Positions 19,387 through 27,290 of a stretch of DNA of 28,101 bases are shown one piece after another. The notes below the pieces were generated by a model. It saw only the letters and a program-made list of their open reading frames with translations. It was not told where the DNA came from and searched no databases. Both the position numbers and the translations under genes were made by a program. The stretch comes from Rhodococcus sp. IITR03 (GTDB lineage Bacteria > Actinomycetota > Actinomycetes > Mycobacteriales > Mycobacteriaceae): positions 1 through 28,101 of the forward strand of contig LATQ01000269.1 of assembly GCA_001017865.1 (NCBI GenBank). Direction: 5' to 3'. How positions within the stretch are numbered: the first letter of the stretch is position 1; each line of letters opens with the position of its first letter.

Positions 19387-19418
19387 CGGCCCTGCAGCAC
19401 ACAGGTACTGCAGGGCCG
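19387..19418 (-). terminator. Stem-loop between the SDR and binding-protein genes
   Basis: An 11-bp perfect stem (19387-19397 CGGCCCTGCAG, 19408-19418) with a 10-base loop starts 11 bases after the SDR stop on the minus strand and lies 34 bases before the next start. It could be a full terminator, or a partial one that sets the expression of the second binding protein. Confidence 0.65.
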
Positions 19419-19429
19419 AGAAAGGAAGA

Positions 19430-20266
19430 TCAGGAGGAACGTGTTGCCGCGGCGAAGGAGGCCTGGCGGGCGGCGGCTTCCCGGACCGCTTCACTGCGGG
19501 TCATGGATGTCATCTCCCGCCACGCCTGTTGCAGTTGTTCACCCACAAGATGGGTCGGCCCGTCGGCCATATTGTCGAGCGCCTCGGCGACGACGGACGC
19601 GGGTGTCGCAAGGCCCGGAACGTCCGCGTCGAGGCTGTCGATCGCGCCGCGGGCGAAGAGGAGTCGACGTAGTGCCGGGGTGTCGGTACGGCCCACCACG
19701 AGGGACAGGACGTCGACACCGTGAGGCTTCAACTCGGCCCACAGACCTTCGGCCATCACCATGTCGAACGCCTTGGAGGCACCGTAGGCCACCATGTTCG
19801 CCCCACCGCGCAAGCCCGCGGCGGACGACATGAGGATCAGCGCACCCCTTCCTCGTTCGACCATGCCGTGGGCGAAGTGATGGCAGACGCGCATGTTCGT
19901 GATGCAGTTGCGCTGAACGAGTCCGACGGCAGTCTCGACCGGATTGTCCAGGAAAGGCCGGAAATTCGGATCTGCGCCCGCGCAGTACACGACGGTGCCG
20001 ATCTCGAGATCGGCCGTACCTTCGGTGATGATCTCCATGGCGTCGGGAGCGGACAGATCGACCGCCAGGATCCTCGTCTCCACGTCGCCACGCGAACGGA
20101 TCTCGGCGGCGACCTCCTCGAGCGCCTCGGGCCGGCGGGAGAGCAGGACGACGTTCAGACCGCGCGCCGCGAACGTCCGCGCGAACTCTGCGCCCACCCC
20201 CTCCGATGCCCCGAGGATCAGCGCCCACGGCCCGTATCGATCGGCGAACTCTGCAGAATCGGTCAT
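19430..20266 (-). CDS. Short-chain dehydrogenase/reductase
   Basis: The intact 278-residue SDR starts at the ATG at 20266 with an AAGG-type site upstream, 19 bases after the OppF-like ATPase stop. The cofactor loop reads GASEGVG (19-25), followed by SRR at the end of the second strand (favouring NADP) and D70. The catalytic set is N120/N124 region, S148 and Y161-x-x-x-K165 (YGASK). It oxidises an alcohol or reduces a ketone; the substrate is unknown. Embedding in an importer operon suggests that the imported compound or its first product is the substrate. Confidence 0.9.
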   Translation of the reverse strand: MTDSAEFADRYGPWALILGASEGVGAEFARTFAARGLNVVLLSRRPEALEEVAAEIRSRGDVETRILAVDLSAPDAMEIITEGTADLEIGTVVYCAGADPNFRPFLDNPVETAVGLVQRNCITNMRVCHHFAHGMVERGRGALILMSSAAGLRGGANMVAYGASKAFDMVMAEGLWAELKPHGVDVLSLVVGRTDTPALRRLLFARGAIDSLDADVPGLATPASVVAEALDNMADGPTHLVGEQLQQAWREMTSMTRSEAVREAAARQASFAAATRSS

Positions 20267-20285
20267 CGAATGATCCTTCTGTCGG

Positions 20286-21318
20286 TCAGGCGTCCGCACC
20301 GGCACCGACTGCGGCGGGTTCGGGAAGATCACGTCCGGTCACGGACGGGAGTGGGAAATGGCAGGCCGCGTACTGGCCCGGACGGACCTCACGCATCTCG
20401 GGTTCCTCTTCGGCACAACGGTCCTGGGCCATCGGGCAGCGGGTGCGGAACCGGCAACCCGTGGGGGGCGCGAGCGGCGACGGCACGTCGCCGGCCAAGG
20501 GTGGTCCGGCGAATCCCTTCTCCGGGTCGGTCAGCGGCACCGAATCGAGCAGCGCGCGCGTGTAGGGATGCGCCGGGTCGTCGTACATCTCGATGGAGTC
20601 ACCGAATTCGCAGACCTTGCCAGGTACATGACCATGACCTTGTCGCTCACCGTGCGCACCACGCCGAGATCGTGGGCGATGAACACGACGGTGAGGTCGA
20701 ACTCCGCCTTGAGTTCCTCGATCAGGTTGAGGATCTGGCCTGCACCGACACGTCGAGTGCCGAGACCGGTTCGTCGCAGATGAGCAGCCGGGGATTCAGG
20801 CGAGCGCCCGCGCGATGGCGACGCGCTGCGCCTGGCCACCCGAGAGCTGGCGGGGCAACATGCCGGCGAAGCGCTCGCCGGGCAGACCGACCTGTTCGAG
20901 GACCGACACCGATGTCGTCGCCCGTTCCTTCGCAGGTGTTTTCGCGACCGTCAGGCCCTCGACGACGATGTCGGCGACCGACCGGCGCGGATTGAGCGAG
21001 GCGACCGGTCCTGGAAGATCATCTGCATGTCGCGCCGGAGCGAGCGCATCCGGTTCTCGTTCGCCTGCTCGATCCACTCGTCGCCGAACCGGATACGGCC
21101 CGAGGTGATGCGGTCCAGGCGCAGCACCGCACGACCGGTGGTCGACTTGCCGCACCCGGATTCGCCGACGATGCCGAGGGTTTCACCGGCAGGACGTCGA
21201 AGCTGATCTTCGAAACCGCCTGCACCGTACCGTTGTCGGTGGGGTACTCGACGACGAGGTCCTGCACGCTGAGCAGGGCCTCGTCGCCGCGCAGATGGGT
21301 GGCACCACTACCGGCCAT
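20286..21318 (-). CDS. DppF/OppF-like ABC transporter ATPase (heavily frameshifted)
   Basis: With five bases restored the protein is 345 residues: Walker [11 protein letters not shown]-loop MIFQDP, signature [15 protein letters not shown], Walker [13 protein letters not shown], the H-loop in FIAHDLGVV, and the oligopeptide-transporter C-terminal Cys cluster GCRFRTRCP. The start ATG at 21318 has GGAGG 8 bases upstream and overlaps the end of the OppD-like gene by 11 bases. Breaks lie at about 21187, 21012 (C in GACCCG), 20812 (C in GCCCTG), 20745 (C in GCCCAG) and 20612 (G in CTGGGC). It is the second ATPase of the importer, acting at the cytoplasmic face. Confidence 0.88.
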
Positions 21319-22319
21319 GGGATTCACCTCCGGAAACGGCCCCGACCGGAACGGTCACCGGGCTCAGACACGCAACGTGATGATCGACGCCCACCGATTC
21401 GAGCGGGGGCGGCGTGGTGTGGCATTCGTCCGACGCGTGGCTGCAGCGCGGCGCGAACCGGCAACCGTCCGGTGGCGACGTCGGGTCGGGCAGCGACCCG
21501 CCGATCACCCGCAGCGGTGCGTGCCGCACATGATCGATCGTCGGGGTCGCCCCGAGCAGGGCGTGGGTGTAGCGGTGCATCGGCTGCTCGAACACCTCAC
21601 GGGTGGAACCGACCTCGGCGAGCCGCCCCGCGTACATCACCGACACCCGGTCGGTGCGACCGGCGACCACCGCGAGGTCGTGACTGATGAGCATCATCGA
21701 CATGCCCCGGTCGCGCTGGACGCGCCGCAGCAGGTCGAGGATCTGACGTTGGATCGTCACGTCCAGGGCGGTGGTCGGTTCGTCGGCGATGAGCAGATCC
21801 GGTTCGCACGCCAGCGCGATCGCGATCATCACGCGCTGGCGCATGCCACCGGACATCTCGTGGGGGTAGTTACGGAGGCGTCGTTCCGGGTCGGGGACGC
21901 CCACCTCCTCGAGGAGCTTCAGGGCCCGGGTGTGTGCCTCGGACCTGCTGACGCGAGGTGCTTCCGCATCCCCTCGGTGAGCTGGCGCTCGACCCGGACT
22001 ACCGGGTTGAGCGACCGGCCCGGATCCTGGAAGACCATCGCGATCTGCTTGCCCCAGATCTCGCGCTTCTCCTTCTTGGTCAGGGCCAGCAGGTCGCGGC
22101 CCTGGAAGGTCACCGATCCGGACCGGCCCGAGCGGGGCGGCATGAGCCCATGATCGCCCGGGCCATCACCGACTTTCCGGAGCCCGACTCGCCGACGATA
22201 CCCAGCGCCTGTCCGGAGTCCAGATCGAGCGACACGTCGTCCACTGCGCGGACGGTGCCTCGTGGCGTGCCGATGTAGGCACGGAGATTTCTCACTTCGA
22301 GAATGGGCTGAGTGGTCAC
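21308..22319 (-). CDS. DppD/OppD-like ABC transporter ATPase (frameshifted)
   Basis: The protein, 337 residues after restoring two bases, has Walker [10 protein letters not shown]-loop [13 protein letters not shown], signature [15 protein letters not shown], Walker [14 protein letters not shown]-loop LISHDLAVV, and the C-terminal [15 protein letters not shown] cluster that marks the oligopeptide/dipeptide ATPase family. The GTG at 22319 (VTTQPILEV) lies 37 bases after the binding-protein stop. Breaks are at about 22145 (one base before LMPPRSG) and 21958 (a C lost in CACCCTCG). It pairs with the OppF-like subunit. Confidence 0.88.
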
Positions 22320-22356
22320 GGCGAGCCGGTCCCTTCCGTCTTGTCGGCTGTATCGG

Positions 22357-23935
22357 CTAGTTGTTGCTGAGCCAGAATTCGGCCGGCATCGGCGATCCGA
22401 GGGTGTAGAGCTGCACACCCTGCAGATCCTTCGAATAGGCGACCGACGGGGTGGCCCGGACGTACCAGAGACCCACCACCTGATCGGCCAGGCGCTGCTG
22501 GACGACGTCGTACGCTTCCTTGCGTTCCTCGACGGTCGCGCCGAACCGGCCGCGCTCGAGAGCTGCGTCGAGCTCGGGATCGCTGATGCCGGTGAAGTTG
22601 CCGGTCGACGTGGAGTCGAACGCGATCGAGAGCGGGAAGTCGGGGTCCTGCGTGATCGCCGAGGAAATGATCATGTCGAAGTCGCGCGCACCCGCCCGCG
22701 CCGTGAGCGTCGGGTAGTCGAGCACCTCGACCTGCATATCCACATTCTCGAATGCTCCGAGCTGGGCCTGGATGCTTCGCCGAGAGAGCGCGCCTCCGCT
22801 GTCGGGTAGGCCAGGTAGGTGAACGAGACGGGCTTGCCTTCGGCAGCGAGTTCGTCGAACAGCTTCTGTGCTTCCTCGGTATTCGTCTCGGAGAGCGGGA
22901 TGTCGGCGTAATAAGGCGAATCCTCGGGGAAGAAGGTGCGGGGTATTTCGCCCTCGCCGTTGTACACCACGGTGTTCGCGGCATCGAGATCGACAGCGAG
23001 CGACACGGCGCGACGTGCCCGCTCATCGTCGAAGGGAGCCCTGCGGAAGTTCATCGCGGCGAACTGTCCACCGCCGGTCGATGTCACCTGGGTGGCGAGG
23101 CCCGCAGATTCGGCACGCTCGAGGCTGGTCCAGCTCGATTCCATCGACAGGTCCGCGGCCCCCGTCGTGGCTGCGTTCAGTCGCTGGTTGTAGTCGGCCA
23201 CCGTCCGGATCGTGAGTTCGTCGAGGTAGGGCTTCGGCGCGTCCCAGTACGATTCGTTCTTCTCGAGTCGGATCGAGTCCTGACGGGTCCAGTTCACGAG
23301 CGTGAACGGCCCTGCACCGATGGGGTTCTCGTCGAACACCTGCTGTCCCTGTTCGAGGGCTGCCGGCGAGGCGATCCAGTTCAGTGCACCGGCCACGATG
23401 GCCTGGGCGAACTGCGGGTTGGGCTCGACCATCGTCACGCGCAGGGTGGTCGGGTCGACGACCTCGGTGGACTCGATCTGTGACGCCTGACGGATCGTCG
23501 TCGAGGCGAGCGCGGGGTCCTTGAGGCGGTCCCAGTTGAACTTCACCGCTGCGGCGTCGAGGGGTGTGCCGTCGCTGAACTTCAGGTCGGGCTGCAGTGC
23601 GAGCGTGAACGTCTTCCCGTCGTCCTCGGTCGAGAAGTCCGTCGCCATACGGTATTCGACGTCGAAGGTGTCGTTGTTCGTGATGATCAGCTCGCCGTAG
23701 AGAGCGTTGCCCAGCACCGCTGATGGGCCCACGTGTTGGACAGCGCGGCCGGATCGAGCGAACGCGGCTCACCTGCCTGGAGGACGGTGGCGGAACCACC
23801 CGCCACGGGATCGCCGGCCGCCGCGGTGTCCTGGGCCGAGGCGGTGTCGGAACCGCTCGATCCGCAGGCCCCCAGGACCAGTACGGCGGAACAGGCCACG
23901 GCGACCGCCGCGAACATTCTTCTACGTCGAATCAT
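22357..23935 (-). CDS. Family 5 solute-binding lipoprotein of a dipeptide-type ABC importer, copy 2 (frameshifted)
   Basis: The 526-residue lipoprotein (LGAC lipobox, then a Ser/Thr/Ala linker) has the same SBP_bac_5 layout as copy 1: [75 protein letters not shown]. Breaks occur at about 23722 (a G lost in CAGGCG, restoring [11 protein letters not shown], which matches the paralogue) and 22775 (one base before [10 protein letters not shown]). The start ATG at 23935 has AAAGG upstream. It lies directly between the permease and ATPase genes and so is probably the primary binding protein of this importer. Confidence 0.9.
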
Positions 23936-23983
23936 TGTCGACCTTTCATCGGGAAGTTCTGAGTACGAGCGCTTTCGGGGCGT

Positions 23984-24885
23984 TCAGTCGTGCAGGGTGC
24001 GGTCGTACTTGGTGCGGAGGTGGTCGCCCACCTGATTGAGGGCGAACACCGTGAAGAAGATGACGAGTGCCGGTACGAACACCAGGTGCGGCGACGTGGC
24101 GATGGCGTCCTTGCCGTCGTTGATCATTCCGCCCCAGCTGGCTGCGGCGGCGGGATGCCCAGGCCGAGGAAGCTCAACGATCCCTCCGCGACGATGAGCG
24201 CCGCGATCACGATGGGCATGTACGACGCGAGGGGCGCGAGAACGTTGGGCATGATCTCCCGGAACAGGATCCGCCCGCTGCCGGCACCCATGTTCTTCGC
24301 CGCCCTCACGAATTCACGCGACGACCACGCGAGGGTGTTCGCACGCGCGAGGCGGATGAACGACGGGATCGCCAGCAGGCCGAGACCGAAGAGGATGGTC
24401 CGCACGCTCGGGGTGAGGATCGAGGCGAGGGCCAGGAGCAGGATCAGCGGCGGGAAGGCGAGCATCGCGTCGGCCAGCAGCGAGATCACGGCGTCGACGC
24501 GCTTGCCGAAGTAGCCGGCGAGCATGCCGAAGAACGATCCGATCAGGAAGCCGACGAGACCGGCGACGGCGCCGATGACGAGGGAGACCTGCGCACCGTA
24601 GACGACGCGGGACAGGATCGACCTGCCGAGGGTGTCGGTTCCCAGGAAAGTGTCGAGGGAGTCGAGATTCGGTGGGGTCCGTGGAGGTCCGATCGGAATG
24701 TTGTACGGCGCCATCGGAAGGACGCTTGCGAAGATCGCGGCACCGATGATGAGAACCAGCCACACGATCGACAGGTAGACCAGCACCGAACGGGTCTTCT
24801 TGGCGGCGGGTACCTTCGGTAGATCCTGGGCGGCCGACTCGACCCGCTGTGCGTCGTCCTTCTTCTCGAGCGCGACCTGCGTCAT
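23984..24885 (-). CDS. DppC-like ABC transporter permease (frameshifted near the C-terminus)
   Basis: This is a 300-residue inner-membrane permease with a cytoplasmic N-terminus, an OppC_N-type first TM, FLGTDTLGRSILSRVVYGAQVSL (typical of DppC), and the EAA loop around EFVRAAKNMGAGSGRILFREIMPN. The frame breaks at about 24145 (one C lost in CAGCCCAGC), after which it reads SWGGMINDG and ends RTKYDRTLHD. The ATG overlaps the upstream permease stop (ATGA). Confidence 0.9.
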
Positions 24886-25835
24886 GCTCCGACCACCTTC
24901 CTGACCCGCGGGTCGACGACTTGGTAGCTGAGGTCGACGAGGGTGTTGATGCCCACGTAGACGACGGCGATGAAGGCCACGACCCCCTGCACCATGATCA
25001 CGTCGCGCGAGGTGATGGAGGAGGCGACGAGCTGGCCCAGACCCGGTAGGCCGAACAGGGTCTCGACGATCACCGTGCCGCCGATGAGGCGGCCGAGGTT
25101 GATGCCGGCGACGGTGATGAGGGAGAACGACGAGGGCCTCAGTGCGTGCCGGAACATCACGTACCAGGAGGGCATCCCCTTGGCCCGGGCCGCGGCGATG
25201 AAATCCTCGCGCAGCGTGCCCATGAGGTCGGTACGGAGCAGGCGGTGGAAGGCCGCGATCTCGGTGAGCGCGATGGCGAGTGCCGGAAGCATCGCGCTGC
25301 GCAGATTGTCGCCGAGACCTTCTCCGATCCGGGACCAGCCCATCACCGGGAAGATCTGGAGCTTGATCGCGAGGAAGTAGATCAGGACGGGGCCGGCGAT
25401 GAAGGCGGGCACCGAGAGGAAGACGGCCGACAGGGCGTTCATGCCGCGGTCGACGGCGCTACCCGGGCGGGACGCGGAGATCACCCCCATGACCAGTGCG
25501 ACCACCAGTGCGATGAGCAGACCCATCGCGGCGAGCTGCAGCGTGACCGGCAGTCGTTCTGCGATCGCCTCGCTCACGGATTGACCTGTCAGCGGCGAGG
25601 TTCCGAGATCGCCGCGGACTGCGTCGGACAACCACCCGAAGTACTGGCTCCAGAAGGGCGCATCGAGGCCGAGCTTCGCGTTCAGTTCGGCGACCGCCTG
25701 GGGAGTTGCGTTCTCCCCCAGGATGACCTGGGCGACGGAGCCGGGCGCGAGACCGAGCAGGCCGACGACCGCGATGGTCACCAGCAGGACCACCAGCAGG
25801 CTGCGGCCCACCTTCTTCGAAACTGTGAGAAACAT
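24882..25835 (-). CDS. DppB-like ABC transporter permease
   Basis: The intact permease, about 317 residues, is of the DppB/OppB type: a first TM near the N-terminus (SLLVVLLVTIAVVGLLGLAPG), LGLDAPFWSQYFGWL and RGDLGTS in the periplasmic loop, and the EAA loop around DFIAAARAKGMPSWYVMFRHALRP, followed by VETLFGLPGLGQL. The ATG at 25835 is preferred; a TTG at 25844 (MSRM) is in frame, and neither has a strong ribosome-binding site. It is the first gene of the importer operon, about 160 bases downstream of the palindrome at 25999-26018. Confidence 0.92.
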   Translation of the reverse strand: MFLTVSKKVGRSLLVVLLVTIAVVGLLGLAPGSVAQVILGENATPQAVAELNAKLGLDAPFWSQYFGWLSDAVRGDLGTSPLTGQSVSEAIAERLPVTLQLAAMGLLIALVVALVMGVISASRPGSAVDRGMNALSAVFLSVPAFIAGPVLIYFLAIKLQIFPVMGWSRIGEGLGDNLRSAMLPALAIALTEIAAFHRLLRTDLMGTLREDFIAAARAKGMPSWYVMFRHALRPSSFSLITVAGINLGRLIGGTVIVETLFGLPGLGQLVASSITSRDVIMVQGVVAFIAVVYVGINTLVDLSYQVVDPRVRKVVGA

Positions 25836-25998
25836 CCGACTCAACTTTCGTCGTACTACCGAGGCCGTGGATCACGGCGACGCAGAACACGAGCAGAGTG
25901 CACTACCTGTGATGCCCCACACATTAGAGCCTGTCTGCGGCCGCGGCAATATGGATTACAGAAAAGACGAATGGAGTTTCTAATTATTCAGAACGGCA

Positions 25999-26018
25999 AT
26001 CTTGCAGTGCTGCAAGAT
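25999..26018. promoter_or_regulatory. 20-bp palindrome ATCTTGCAGTGCTGCAAGAT, candidate operator of the importer operon
   Basis: Perfect 9-base arms (25999-26007 and 26010-26018) flank TG. It sits in an unusually AT-rich stretch (25950-26030) of the 282-base spacer between the thiolase stop and the first permease. It is about 165 bases upstream of the permease start, in the zone where the operon promoter must lie. The size and symmetry suit a dimeric repressor or activator (LacI, GntR or TetR type). No coding sequence is visible in the rest of this spacer. Confidence 0.6.
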
Positions 26019-26064
26019 ATTCGAGATATGAGACGGAAAGATGTGCCGGGCCGGCTCGTATGCA

Positions 26065-26106
26065 CGGCGAGGACCCGTGCACCGAACAGGTGCACGGTCC
26101 TCGCCG
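26065..26106 (-). terminator. Strong stem-loop after the thiolase gene
   Basis: The arms CGGCGAGGACCCGTGCACC (26065-26083) and its near-complement (26089-26106) pair over 18 bp with one bulged C and a 5-base loop. It starts 20 bases beyond the thiolase stop on the minus strand. It separates the thiolase pair from the importer operon, which then needs its own promoter. The bulge may be real or another single-base error. Confidence 0.82.
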
Positions 26107-26126
26107 AACAGCGATGCCGGGTGGAG

Positions 26127-27290
26127 TTACGGATCAGTCCCCGGGCCCTCCAGGATCGTCACGGCAGCAACGGCCGTCGGCCCTCCGACATTGTGCGCGA
26201 GACCTGTTCGCGCTCCGTCGACCTGATTGACCGCCTGTCCGCGGAGCTGCTCGAACAACTCCACGCACTGCGCGACACCGGTCGCGCCCGGTGGATGCCC
26301 CTTCGTGTTCAGACCGCCGCTGGGATTGACCGGCAGCGACCCACCGACCTCGGTGACTCCCGCCTCGAGCAGCTTGAAACCCTCGAAGCGTTCGGCGAAT
26401 CCGAGATCCTCGTAGCTGATGATCTCGATTCCGGTGAAGTAGTCGTGGATCTCGGCGACGTCGATGTCCCCCGGCGACAGGCCCGCGATGCCGAACGCCT
26501 GTTTCGCCGCGCGCCGGGTCGCCGCGAAAGAGGTGAGATCGCGCTTGTGCTGGTGCATCACGGCGTCGAAACCCAGACCGGTGCCGCGGATCCACACGGG
26601 CCTGTCGGTGTAACGGTCGACGACGTCGTCCGCCACCAGGATCAGGGCGGCCGCACCGTCGCTCTGCGGTGCGCAGTCGTAGACCCCGAAGGGGGTCACC
26701 ACGGTATCGGCTGCGAGAACCTCCTCCACCGACAGCTCGAATCGGCGACACGCCTTGGGATTGTTCAACGCGTTGCGGTGGTTCTTCACCGCGACCATCG
26801 CCATGTGTTCACGGGTGGCCGGCGACTCGTACAGATAGCGGCGCATGTGCAGCGCGAAACCCGCCTGTGCGAGACCGAGGGGGAAATCCCACGCCATGTC
26901 GCGCGTCATGGATTCCCATTCCCAGAGCATGCCCTTCGAGGCCGTCTCCCGGAGTTTGTCGGCACCCATCACGAGTGCGACGTCGCACGCCCCCGATGCG
27001 ATGCCGTAGACCGCGTTGCGGATCGCGTCGTGTCCGGTCGCGCAGGAGTTCTCGACTCGCGTCACCGGAACGTCGTGCAGCCCGAGGGTGTCGGCGAGGA
27101 TCCCGGACGGGAAACCGTCCGTCGTCCCCATCGATCCGAACCACGCCGCGTCGATGTCCGACTTCCTCACGCCCTTGTCGACGCTCGCCGCGCAGTCGGC
27201 GAAGGCCATCGGAAGCAGGTCCCGGATGCCCAGAGCGAAATGTTCGGCGAAGGGTGTCATTCCTGCGCCGACGATCGCGACCTTTCTCAT
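26127..27290 (-). CDS. SCP2/Ltp-type thiolase (acetyl-CoA acetyltransferase family)
   Basis: The intact 387-residue thiolase-fold enzyme begins MRKVAIVGAGMTPF. Visible active-site features are C83 in ENSCATGHDAI, H282 in AEIHDYF, H332 in NTKGHPPGATG, and HNVGG (366-370) where classical thiolases have a second Cys. This matches the SCP2/Ltp subgroup, whose members cleave 3-ketoacyl-CoA thiolytically or, in sterol side-chain degradation, act as retro-aldolases with a DUF35 partner. The start overlaps the stop of the OB-fold protein gene (ATGA), so the two are probably made together as a complex. Which of the two reactions it catalyses cannot be decided from sequence. Confidence 0.92.
   Translation of the reverse strand: MRKVAIVGAGMTPFAEHFALGIRDLLPMAFADCAASVDKGVRKSDIDAAWFGSMGTTDGFPSGILADTLGLHDVPVTRVENSCATGHDAIRNAVYGIASGACDVALVMGADKLRETASKGMLWEWESMTRDMAWDFPLGLAQAGFALHMRRYLYESPATREHMAMVAVKNHRNALNNPKACRRFELSVEEVLAADTVVTPFGVYDCAPQSDGAAALILVADDVVDRYTDRPVWIRGTGLGFDAVMHQHKRDLTSFAATRRAAKQAFGIAGLSPGDIDVAEIHDYFTGIEIISYEDLGFAERFEGFKLLEAGVTEVGGSLPVNPSGGLNTKGHPPGATGVAQCVELFEQLRGQAVNQVDGARTGLAHNVGGPTAVAAVTILEGPGTDP

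Noticed and set aside
2536..24885. Programmed ribosomal frameshifting as the explanation for the broken genes
   Set aside because: The breaks are too many and fall in unrelated genes without shared slippery heptamers or downstream structures. They mostly require one inserted base, not a -1 or +1 ribosome slip at a conserved site.
1522..24885. Large-scale pseudogenisation of the region
   Set aside because: Active-site motifs, ribosome-binding sites and overlaps between genes are intact, there are no in-frame nonsense codons away from the breaks, and no insertion sequences are present.
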